Source: Eubacteriales bacterium (GTDB taxonomy: Bacteria; Bacillota_A; Clostridia; Christensenellales; Aristaeellaceae). Taken from it: 5,254 bases of DNA. Location: positions 1-5,254 of the forward strand of contig JAQUXV010000218.1 in the NCBI GenBank assembly GCA_028692205.1, read 5' to 3'. Below the pieces are notes generated by a model. That model ran no database searches, was not told the DNA's origin, and saw only the letters and a program-made list of their open reading frames with translations. The position numbers were made by a program, and so were the translations under genes. The number at the start of each line of letters is the position of its first letter. The first letter of the stretch is position 1. Positions 1-5,023 of this stretch are shown here, piece after piece.

Positions 1-2
1 AC

Positions 3-395
3 GAATCGCCCAACCGGGTTTGCTGGTCTACCATGCGGGGGCGCAGCGCCCTGCGCCTGCCCCTGCCGCAGAACCGTTTCGCGCGGATGCAGATTGCCAG
101 CCCCGATCCCACCTGCAACGCCTACCTTGCCTATTCCCTGTTGATTCGTGCGGCGCTGGAGGGCATTGAGGGGCGGGAGGAACTGCCGTCCTCGGCGGGC
201 CGGAACTGGCTTGATGCGCCCACGCTGCCCGAAAGCCTGCCCGACGCCCTCGAAACGGCGAAAAACAGCGCGTTTATCGCGCGGAGCCTTCCGGAATCGG
301 TACGGATGTCCTTCCTGGAAGGCGGCGAGAAGCTGCTGACCCTGGACCGGCAGGATAAGACGGGTTTATTCCAGAAGCAGTTTGAGCGTTTCTAG
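3..395 (+). CDS. glnA: Glutamine synthetase, C-terminal fragment (5' end outside window)
   Basis: This is the last 130 codons of a type I-like glutamine synthetase, the cytosolic enzyme that makes glutamine from glutamate, ammonia and ATP. The reading frame is open from base 3 to the TAG at 393-395; the start lies upstream of the window. Visible family motifs are RGRSALRLP (residues 12-20 of the fragment), matching the NRSxxxRIP substrate-binding segment, and ASPDPTCNAYLA, matching the RSPDPSxNPYLA strand-helix region, followed by a LEGIEG turn. The C-terminal helical part ends in KQFERF. The NLYDLPPE segment that carries the adenylylated tyrosine in proteobacterial enzymes is absent and the loop is short, so control by adenylylation is unlikely. 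The gene is followed after 28 bases by an ANTAR regulator, an arrangement known from Clostridia. Whether it is a canonical GlnA or a GlnA-like paralogue cannot be decided from the tail alone. Confidence 0.88.
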   Translation, partial: ESPNRVCWSTMRGRSALRLPLPQNRFARMQIASPDPTCNAYLAYSLLIRAALEGIEGREELPSSAGRNWLDAPTLPESLPDALETAKNSAFIARSLPESVRMSFLEGGEKLLTLDRQDKTGLFQKQFERF

Positions 396-409
396 GCGAA
401 TGCCGGCGG

Positions 410-417
410 AAAGGGGG
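410..417 (+). promoter_or_regulatory. Ribosome binding site deciding the ANTAR gene start
   Basis: The purine run AAAGGGGG lies 6 bases before the ATG at 424. It supports this start over an in-frame TTG at 382, which would overlap the end of the glutamine synthetase gene and has no comparable site. Confidence 0.7.
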
Positions 418-423
418 CGTTCG

Positions 424-993
424 ATGGCTGATGGGAAGACCCTGCTGGTTGCCTCACAGGGGGCGGAAAAACTGAAGCAATGGCTGGCGGATGTGAACAC
501 CGGTGAACTTATCGCGGTTCACACGGCGGGTGAAGCGCGGCGTATCGCGTCGGGCGACGCCTATTCGTTGATGCTGATCAACGCGCCGCTGATGGACGAA
601 ACCGGGCTGGAGCTGGCGATTGATATGGCGAAACGAACCACGGCCGCTGTGGTGATGCTGGTGAAAACCGAGCTTGCGCCGATGATCAGCGACGCGGCGA
701 CGGAATCCGGCGTGCTGCTGGTAACCAAGCCTGTGATCCCCCAGATTTTTGAACAGACCATCCGCGTGGGCATCGCGTGCCGCAACCGGATGTTGCTGTA
801 TAAAAGCGAAACCGAGCGCCTGCAGAAAAAATACGAGGAACTGAAGATTGTCGACCGCGCCAAGTGCCTGTTGATTGAGCATATGCGCATCACCGAGGAG
901 GAAGCCCACCGCGTCATCGAAAAAGAAGCGATGGACACCCGTGTAACGCGTGTGCGTGTAGCCAAACAGGTGTTGGAACGGTTTGAACTGTAA
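424..993 (+). CDS. ANTAR-domain response-regulator-like RNA-binding antiterminator
   Basis: This complete 189-residue protein begins MADGKTLLVASQ. Residues 1-115 have the length and pattern of a CheY-like receiver domain and residues about 128-187 form an ANTAR domain. A coiled-coil-like helix (about 120-143, with KSETERLQKKYEEL) joins them. ANTAR hallmarks are DRAKCLLIE (144-152), EEEAHRVI (158-165), EAMD (168-171) and VAKQVL (179-184). ANTAR proteins (AmiR, NasT, EutV) bind paired hexaloop RNA hairpins and prevent intrinsic termination. In the receiver part, the position of the phospho-acceptor aspartate is Asn53 (LMLIN, then APLMDETGLE), and the acidic pair expected after the first strand is missing (VASQ). 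The lysine of the KP motif is kept (Lys102-Pro103). It is therefore probably phosphorylation-independent (inference). It follows glutamine synthetase in one operon, so a role in nitrogen control is likely. A GlnR-type ANTAR protein beside glnA has been described in solventogenic Clostridium. No histidine kinase is nearby. Confidence 0.9.
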   Translation: MADGKTLLVASQGAEKLKQWLADVNTGELIAVHTAGEARRIASGDAYSLMLINAPLMDETGLELAIDMAKRTTAAVVMLVKTELAPMISDAATESGVLLVTKPVIPQIFEQTIRVGIACRNRMLLYKSETERLQKKYEELKIVDRAKCLLIEHMRITEEEAHRVIEKEAMDTRVTRVRVAKQVLERFEL

Positions 994-1005
994 CGGCTGT
1001 GAAAA

Positions 1006-1020
1006 CGGCTATGTAAGCCG
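1006..1020 (+). other. Small hairpin just after the ANTAR gene
   Basis: The arms cggct and agccg form a 5-bp stem around a 5-base loop, 12 bases after the stop codon. No T-run follows, so it is not a convincing terminator. It may only protect the 3' end or be fortuitous. Confidence 0.3.
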
Positions 1021-1056
1021 ACAGGGCTGAAAAACGGGCATGCGATAAAAATACGA

Positions 1057-1248
1057 AAGCGACGTGTTTGTAGAGAACACGTCGCTTCAGCATGCTGAAA
1101 AAGGCTCATCTGCATTGTCGCCTGCGCCGCAACGGGCGGTCACGTACGTCCGTGTACGCTCCCGCCCGAGTGCGGCTTGGCTTCGCGCATCTGAACCTTT
1201 TTGAGCAAGCTGGACTTGCGTGCTTGCAGGAGGTTTATCAAAGGGATG
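1057..1248 (+). repeat. Array unit 1
   Basis: The hairpin is 1057-1087 (12-bp perfect stem, loop tgtagag) and the core is 1088-1248. The core opens with a palindrome centred on gcatgc (1086-1099). It then has a long nested hairpin (1126-1176): gccgca pairs with tgcggc, cgggcgg with ccgcccg, and cacg with cgtg around the hexaloop tacgtc. A further hairpin pairs gcaag with cttgc at 1205-1219. Confidence 0.9.
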
Positions 1249-1440
1249 AAGCGACGTGTTTGTAGAGAACACGTCGCTTCAGCATGCTGAAAAAGGCCCA
1301 TCTGCATTGTCGCCTACGCCGCAACGGGCGGTTACGAACGTCCGTGTACGCTCCCGCCCAAGTGCGGCTTGGCTTCGCGCATCTGAACCTTTTTGAGCAA
1401 GCTGGACTTGCGTGCTTGCAGGAGGTTTGTCAAAGGGATG
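1249..1440 (+). repeat. Array unit 2
   Basis: The hairpin is 1249-1279 and the core 1280-1440. By hand alignment it differs from core 1 at six positions. One change weakens the closing pair of the cgggcgg stem. Another turns the apical stem pair C-G into T-G, so the four-pair apical stem can still form, with loop aacgtc (1337-1342). Confidence 0.9.
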
Positions 1441-1632
1441 AAGCGACGTGTTTGTAGAGAACACGTCGCTTCAGCATGCTGAAAAAGGCCCATCTGCATT
1501 GTCGCCTACGCCGCAACGGGCGGTTACGAACGTCCGTGTACGCTCCCGCCCAAGTGCGGCTTGGCTTCGCGCATCTGAACCTTTTTGAGCAAGCTGGACT
1601 TGCGTGCTTGCAGAAGGTTTATCAAAGGGATG
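1441..1632 (+). repeat. Array unit 3
   Basis: The hairpin is 1441-1471 and the core 1472-1632. It shares all but one of the core-2-specific changes and differs from core 2 at only two positions (caggagg to cagaagg, and tttgtc to tttatc). Units 2 and 3 therefore look like the most recent duplication or conversion in the array. Confidence 0.9.
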
Positions 1633-1824
1633 AAGCGACGTGTTTGTAGAGAACACGTCGCTTCAGCTTGCTGAAAAAAGCCCATCTGCATTGTCGCCTG
1701 CGCCGCAACGGGCGGTCACGTACGTCCGTGTACGCTCCCGCCCGAGTGCGGCTTGGCTTCGCGCATCTGAACCTTTTTGAGCAAGCTGGACTTGCGTGCT
1801 TGCAGGAGGTTTATCAATAGCCTG
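1633..1824 (+). repeat. Array unit 4
   Basis: The hairpin is 1633-1663 and the core 1664-1824. Its central part equals core 1 rather than cores 2 and 3. It differs at the 5' end (gcttgc in place of the gcatgc palindrome) and at its last eight or so bases (aatagcctg in place of aaagggatg), next to the closing hairpin. Confidence 0.9.
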
Positions 1825-1858
1825 AAGCGACGTGTTATGGAGAACACGTCGCTTTTTT
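1825..1858 (+). terminator. Intrinsic terminator closing the array
   Basis: A 12-bp perfect stem (1825-1836 with 1843-1854) with loop atggag runs into six T residues (1853-1858). This is the only hairpin of the array followed by a T-run. On the + strand it is a good rho-independent terminator for the glutamine synthetase-ANTAR transcript, about 830 bases after the last gene. Read on the minus strand it has no T-run. It is likely the ancestral terminator from which the other hairpin copies arose (inference). Confidence 0.8.
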
Positions 1859-2155
1859 GACAAGGACAAGAGCACACAATAGCAATCCCTTCGGGGACAC
1901 GGGAAAAGTTAAAATCTGTCAGCAGTACCCGTGGGTTTAGTCACACAGCCGAAGCGGAATGTACAACCTTATCGAATATCGCGAGCGGATTGCTTTTCCA
2001 TTAGGGGAAAATCAAACGGGAGGCGCGGCGCGGGCCGTAGTGGAACGGCACCTCTTTCAACGCTGCGATGCCGCGGAAGATACGTTACAAGCCCTGTGGG
2101 CCGACGGGCGAAACCGTTGCCGGAACCACGGGCGTTCTTCGACGATTTTGATGCG
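1859..2155. other. Gene-free spacer between convergent transcription units
   Basis: About 300 bases separate the array terminator from the stop codon of the sortase gene. Two small abutting inverted repeats lie at its left: tccc-ttcg-ggga (1886-1897) and cacggg paired with cccgtg (1898-1903 with 1928-1933). A + strand frame starting at 1959 (MYNLIEYRERIAFPLGE) is open for roughly 60 codons before it runs antisense into the sortase. It has no ribosome binding site and resembles nothing I know, so I do not call it a gene; it could be a remnant. No clear terminator for the sortase was found here. Confidence 0.5.
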
Positions 2156-3253
2156 TTATTTCTCGTACAACCCCAGCAGGGCATGGTTAATATCCGACTC
2201 GGTTTCGTCGGCGCGCTGCCTGCGGGCCAGCAGCACCAGACGGTCGTCATCCAGACAGGTGACCAGCGTAATCAGCGTATCGGTCGGGGCGACGTCCAGG
2301 AAACGGGTATACAGCGACTGTTGGTACACCTCGTCAATATACCGGTTAAACGCGTCCGCGCTTGTGAAAGCCGTGTGGCCCGCAAAGTTCAAAAAGTTTT
2401 TGGAGTATACATCCATCTTTACGCGAACGACGGCGAAGATCAGATAGGTGTAGGTGTCGAACCTCGTTTCAAACTGAAGGGTGTAGTTTGTGCGCAGAAA
2501 GTTGACGTTCGAATAGTATTTAATCAACCGCCCGAACATGCTGCCGTCCTTCATGTTATGGCCGTAAATCAGCAGGTTTTGCGAATCCGAATGGAGCGGG
2601 TGGTTCACATCCAGAAATATCGCGCCGCAGGTATTCCGTTTGCCGGTAAAATCGTGCGTCAGGTAATAGGTGTTGTCCCGATATACGACGGGAAGATCCA
2701 CGATGCCCTCTATCGTAATCCAGCCGACGGCATCGCTGTTTTGCTTCACAATAGGCTTGAACGCCTGCCGCGTCAGCCCGACGGTCTGGAAAAACTCGCC
2801 GCCTACCGCTTCGGCAACCGGAGACACAGTTGCGGCCTGTGTGGTGGGTACATTGGTTGGCGCTGTACCGTCGGCGGATGGTACGGTTGCCGTGTTGCCG
2901 CCGGTTGCGGCGGTGGGTGCGGGCTGTTCCAATGCCAGCGCCGCCTGATGCTCGTTCGCCAGCGCCGCCTGCTCCGCCCGATTGTTGCGCGAATGAACAA
3001 AGTAAATCACGATTTCCGTAAGGCTTACGATCATTACAATAATTAGTACGGCCAGTATTACCGGGCGCAAAATACCGCGCTTGCCGCCTGTGAACTTGCC
3101 ATGGCCTGTGGAGGCGGACGAACGGGTGCTGCCGACGGGCGGCCTGTACCCCGCCCTTGAGAGGCGGCGGATCGGGCGGTTACGTTGTCGGCTTTGCGCC
3201 GCTTTGCGTTTTCCCGCAGCCGGTGTTTGCCGGTAGTTTTTACCGCGGTCCAT
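2156..3253 (-). CDS. Class B sortase (cysteine transpeptidase)
   Basis: This 365-residue membrane-anchored sortase would cleave a sorting signal in surface proteins and join them to the cell wall or to pilin-like subunits. It has a cationic cytoplasmic tail (1-61, rich in Arg, Lys and Gln), one membrane helix (about 62-86, ILRPVILAVLIIVMIVSLTE onward) and a Pro/Ala/Thr-rich linker (about 107-150). The catalytic domain (about 165-350) follows. Family motifs are NSDAVGWITIEGIVDLPVV, TCGAIFLDVN and LIYGHNMKDGSMFG with catalytic His232. TLITLVTC holds the nucleophile Cys333, and Arg338 follows in DDDRLVLLARR. All three catalytic residues are present, so it should be active. The start at 3253 is chosen for its AGGGGGC site; the frame stays open further upstream without support. 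The tail is longer than in typical SrtB proteins. No LPXTG- or NPQTN-type substrate and no pilin gene lies nearby, so the substrate is unknown. It may be the housekeeping-like or an orphan class B enzyme of a clostridial genome. Confidence 0.93.
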   Translation of the reverse strand: MDRGKNYRQTPAAGKRKAAQSRQRNRPIRRLSRAGYRPPVGSTRSSASTGHGKFTGGKRGILRPVILAVLIIVMIVSLTEIVIYFVHSRNNRAEQAALANEHQAALALEQPAPTAATGGNTATVPSADGTAPTNVPTTQAATVSPVAEAVGGEFFQTVGLTRQAFKPIVKQNSDAVGWITIEGIVDLPVVYRDNTYYLTHDFTGKRNTCGAIFLDVNHPLHSDSQNLLIYGHNMKDGSMFGRLIKYYSNVNFLRTNYTLQFETRFDTYTYLIFAVVRVKMDVYSKNFLNFAGHTAFTSADAFNRYIDEVYQQSLYTRFLDVAPTDTLITLVTCLDDDRLVLLARRQRADETESDINHALLGLYEK

Positions 3254-3258
3254 ACCCT

Positions 3259-3265
3259 GCCCCCT
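3259..3265 (-). promoter_or_regulatory. Ribosome binding site deciding the sortase start
   Basis: On the minus strand AGGGGGC lies 5 bases before the ATG at 3253-3251. It favours this methionine over in-frame starts up to 80 codons further upstream, which would only add sequence without family resemblance. Confidence 0.65.
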
Positions 3266-3339
3266 AATGCTTTCATCCGGCTTTGCTGCTGCGTGCCGTG
3301 CCGGTGACGAAACGCGATTCGTGCGCCGATGCCGGGTCA

Positions 3340-3368
3340 ATCTTACCTTATGATACCGCGATTGACGA
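3340..3368 (-). promoter_or_regulatory. Possible sigma-A promoter of the sortase gene
   Basis: On the minus strand TCGTCA (3368-3363, 4 of 6 to the -35 consensus) and TAAGAT (3345-3340, 4 of 6 to the -10) are 17 bases apart, about 90 bases before the start codon. An overlapping TATCAT (3355-3350) is a better -10 but has only a T-run as its -35. The evidence is weak. Confidence 0.35.
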
Positions 3369-3544
3369 AATAAAAAAAGCACTATTTCATCCGGCATATC
3401 TGCTTTGCAGAAATGCGGACGGTGCGGCTGAAAAGCCGTTTGCAGCTGTGTCGGCTGTAAATGGCGGTCTCCTGAAAAGTGCGAAGAAAACAATCAGGGA
3501 ACAGCCTGAACGGCGGCGAGAGAACCGCTTTGTGCATGCGGTAT

Positions 3545-3570
3545 AAACCGGTCTGACGCTTCGCCGGTTT
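3545..3570 (-). terminator. Possible terminator of the serine hydrolase gene
   Basis: A 7-bp stem of aaaccgg and ccggttt with a 12-base loop lies 16 bases after the serine hydrolase stop. Read on the minus strand it ends in CCGGTTTAT, a short T-run, so it is at best a modest intrinsic terminator. It would separate this gene from the sortase downstream. Confidence 0.45.
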
Positions 3571-3586
3571 CGCACCGCTGACGCGT

Positions 3587-4570
3587 TTATTCGGAATCGC
3601 GCGTGAACAGCGGTTCAATGTACTCTCGAATCAGCGCGATGCGGTCTTTCGCGTTCGGCTTAAAAAGCGCCGCGATCACAACGATGATATTTTGGGCGGG
3701 ATTTACGTAAATGGTGTTGCCGCCGTCGCCCAGCGCGGCGAAGCTGTGCTCCTGCTCGTCGATAATCCACCACAGATAGCCGTAAGCCAGCTGGCTCCAG
3801 CGGCTGTGTACTGCGGTGCTTTCGTCGACCCACCCGGCGGATACGATCTGTTTCCCGTTCCACATGCCGCGGTTCCGGTAGAGAAGCCCGAGCTTTGCCA
3901 TGTCCGCGGGCGTGGCGAAAAGCCCCCAGCCGGTTGTGTTGATCCCCTGCGGGTCCGCCACCCAGCCGCTTTTGCTGTTGCCCTTCATAATGGACAGCTG
4001 TTCTTCCTTGCTGTGAAAAACAATTTTGTCCGTAATATCTATGCCCAGCGGCGAAAACAGATACCGGACCGCGAAATCCAGCGCGGAACAACCGGTTGAT
4101 GCGGTTAGAATGCCGGACAGAATATCCGGCCCGATGAGGGGCGCATACCGGAACCGGCCGATCTCTCCTTTGCCGCCCAGCAGGTCAAGCGAGGCTTTCA
4201 CCCAGCTTTCGCTGCTGAAGTATTTGGTATACGGAGCCGATTTATACTTATACGGCGCGGTCATGGTAAGCAGATCGCAGATTGTAACGCGCTGAAGGGT
4301 CTTTTCACCGCGCTTTGCCGCATAATCCGGGAAAAAGTCCAGCACTTTCTGATCAACGCTCTGCAGATAACCCTTGTCCAGCGCAATGCCGATCAGCATG
4401 GAAAAAACGCTTTTGGTTACCGAGAACAGATGGACGGCGTGGTCGGCGGAGCAGCCGTGATAATATTTTTCGTAAACCGTCTGTCCATCCTTGAGCACAA
4501 TCATGGCTTCAGTGTTGGCGTATTCATCGGCCACCAGCTTTTCAAGCACCGACGGATCGAATTTTATCAT
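3587..4570 (-). CDS. Serine hydrolase, class C beta-lactamase fold
   Basis: This 327-residue protein belongs to the beta-lactamase/penicillin-binding-protein-like serine hydrolase superfamily, in the branch that includes 6-aminohexanoate-dimer hydrolase and various esterases and peptidases. The nucleophile motif is SVTK (Ser50, Lys53) in LFSVTKSVFSMLIGIALDKG. A helix-rich middle with CDLLTMTA (98-105) follows, then GWGLFATPADMAKLGLL (214-230), WNGKQIVSAGWVDEST (237-252), YGYLWWI (263-269) and the third active-site strand as ALGDGGNTIYVNP (279-291). The usual YxN motif reads Tyr142-Ala-Pro here, so the Asn is replaced, and the KTG-like triad reads Asp-Gly-Gly. No signal peptide or membrane segment is visible, so it appears cytosolic; this makes a role in antibiotic resistance unlikely. 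The substrate cannot be predicted. The start at 4570 is supported by a strong AAGGAGG. It has its own promoter and is probably monocistronic. Confidence 0.9.
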   Translation of the reverse strand: MIKFDPSVLEKLVADEYANTEAMIVLKDGQTVYEKYYHGCSADHAVHLFSVTKSVFSMLIGIALDKGYLQSVDQKVLDFFPDYAAKRGEKTLQRVTICDLLTMTAPYKYKSAPYTKYFSSESWVKASLDLLGGKGEIGRFRYAPLIGPDILSGILTASTGCSALDFAVRYLFSPLGIDITDKIVFHSKEEQLSIMKGNSKSGWVADPQGINTTGWGLFATPADMAKLGLLYRNRGMWNGKQIVSAGWVDESTAVHSRWSQLAYGYLWWIIDEQEHSFAALGDGGNTIYVNPAQNIIVVIAALFKPNAKDRIALIREYIEPLFTRDSE

Positions 4571-4577
4571 GGGTTTT

Positions 4578-4584
4578 CCTCCTT
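4578..4584 (-). promoter_or_regulatory. Strong ribosome binding site of the serine hydrolase
   Basis: On the minus strand AAGGAGG lies 7 bases before the ATG at 4570-4568. This is near-ideal spacing and fixes the start. Confidence 0.8.
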
Positions 4585-4611
4585 GTTTGATGTGGAATAT
4601 CGCTCAAAACA

Positions 4612-4640
4612 AGCATAATTTGATTAAAAATCTTTTTCAA
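4612..4640 (-). promoter_or_regulatory. Sigma-A-like promoter of the serine hydrolase gene
   Basis: On the minus strand TTGAAA (4640-4635, 5 of 6) and TATGCT (4617-4612, 4 of 6) are separated by exactly 17 bases, giving a leader of about 35 bases. A perfect TATAAT occurs further upstream (4651-4646) in an AT-rich tract, but its -35 is poor. That tract could act as an UP element or a second start. Confidence 0.65.
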
Positions 4641-4703
4641 GGCTCATTATAAAAAATAATTAATAATGATTTGCTTTGAGGCATATTCTCATCAAAAAAA
4701 TCT

Positions 4704-4736
4704 GGCCGATTCGGAAGAAAACGTGGTTTATCGGCC
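4704..4736. repeat. Inverted repeat upstream of the serine hydrolase promoter
   Basis: The arms ggccgat (4704-4710) and atcggcc (4730-4736) are perfect complements around a 19-base loop that contains a smaller aaac/gttt pairing. No T-run follows on either strand. It could be an operator-like palindrome or chance; no regulator gene is nearby. Confidence 0.35.
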
Positions 4737-4777
4737 TGGAATATGGTTTTTCGGGGAAGATTGACGAGATAGAATGG

Positions 4778-4996
4778 GAAGCGGCAGCCCGTCGGGGGGC
4801 TGCCGCTTCAGCCTGCAGAAAAAGGCTCATCTGCATTGCCGCCTGCGCCGCAACAGGCGGTCACGTACATCCGTGTGCACTCCCGCTCGAGCGCGGCTTG
4901 GCTTCGCGTATCTGAACCATTTTAAGCAAGCCGAGCTTGCGAATTTACAAGAGCCCTGTAACGGTTAAAAGCGGCAGCTATAAGAGCCCGCCGCTT
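4778..4996 (+). repeat. Dispersed fifth copy of the hairpin-plus-core element
   Basis: The left hairpin (4778-4809) has a 13-bp perfect stem, gaagcggcagccc with gggctgccgcttc, and loop gtcggg. The core (4809-4968) is 160 bases against 161 in the array and aligns without gaps over its first 133 bases, with about 15 substitutions by hand count; the last 27 or so bases have diverged. The right hairpin (4969-4996) starts with the same aagcggcagc as the left one but has decayed, with a 7-bp stem aagcggc/gccgctt. Hairpin-to-hairpin distance is 190 bases against 192 in the array. The stem sequence is unrelated to the array's apart from its aagcg/cgctt base. Orientation is the same as in the array (+), although both flanking genes are on the minus strand. 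Confidence 0.88.
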
Positions 4997-5023
4997 CAAT
5001 TTCGTTGTATTGGGAATATAGCC

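Larger units (their letters stand above)
1057..1854 (+). repeat. Tandem array of four hairpin-bounded 192-bp units plus closing hairpin
   Basis: Five copies of a hairpin with arms aagcgacgtgtt and aacacgtcgctt start at 1057, 1249, 1441, 1633 and 1825, an exact period of 192. Between them lie four 161-bp cores that are almost identical. By hand count, cores 2 and 3 differ at 2 positions and cores 1 and 2 at 6. Core 4 matches core 1 except for a few changes at the two ends. The first four hairpins have the 7-base loop tgtagag; the last has the 6-base loop atggag. Both strands stay open for about 60 codons per unit because 192 is a multiple of three, but no ribosome binding site or recognisable protein supports coding. 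The array lies downstream of the glutamine synthetase-ANTAR operon and is probably transcribed as its 3' tail. A fifth, dispersed copy of the core is at 4809-4968. Confidence 0.95.
3254..3586. other. Gene-free spacer between serine hydrolase and sortase
   Basis: No convincing gene was found in these 333 bases. They hold the possible sortase promoter (3340-3368), the possible serine hydrolase terminator (3545-3570) and two short hairpins: tctgc/gcaga with a 3-base loop (3399-3411) and cggct-gaaa-agccg (3425-3438). An 11-base direct repeat, tttcatccggc, occurs at 3271-3281 and 3385-3395. A + strand frame of 87 codons beginning with TTG at 3283 is open but lacks a ribosome binding site and family resemblance. 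Confidence 0.5.

Noticed and set aside
1246..1290. Mini-frame of 14 codons (MKRRVCREHVASAC) after an AGGAGG in the array
   Set aside because: Spacing from AGGAGG to ATG is too long, the frame is mostly hairpin sequence, unit 3 has lost the AGGAGG and unit 4 has lost the ATG.
1057..1858. CRISPR array
   Set aside because: The short palindromic repeats are 192 bases apart and the intervening sequences are near-identical to each other, the opposite of CRISPR spacers; no cas gene is present.
1057..1858. Integron attC sites
   Set aside because: The hairpins lack the RYYYAAC/GTTRRRY core sites, the cores carry no cassette genes, and no integrase is seen.
1087..1875. Four minus-strand frames of 61-70 codons, one per array unit
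   Set aside because: They arise because the period is a multiple of three. They use GTG starts within the hairpin, mostly lack ribosome binding sites, and the changes between copies show no protein-level constraint.
1959..2155. Possible + strand gene starting MYNLIEYRERIAFPLGE
   Set aside because: There is no ribosome binding site, no family resemblance, and the frame continues antisense through the well-supported sortase.
1931..3046. Long + strand frame of 371 codons
   Set aside because: It is the antisense shadow of the sortase gene, whose catalytic motifs are all on the minus strand.
3283..3546. 87-codon + strand frame between the sortase and the hydrolase
   Set aside because: It has a TTG start without a ribosome binding site and no recognisable family, and it spans the likely sortase promoter and the hydrolase 3' region.
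4774..4968. 64-codon + strand frame over the fifth repeat copy
   Set aside because: It equals the non-coding repeat core read in one frame; substitutions against the array are largely amino-acid-changing, with charge swaps.
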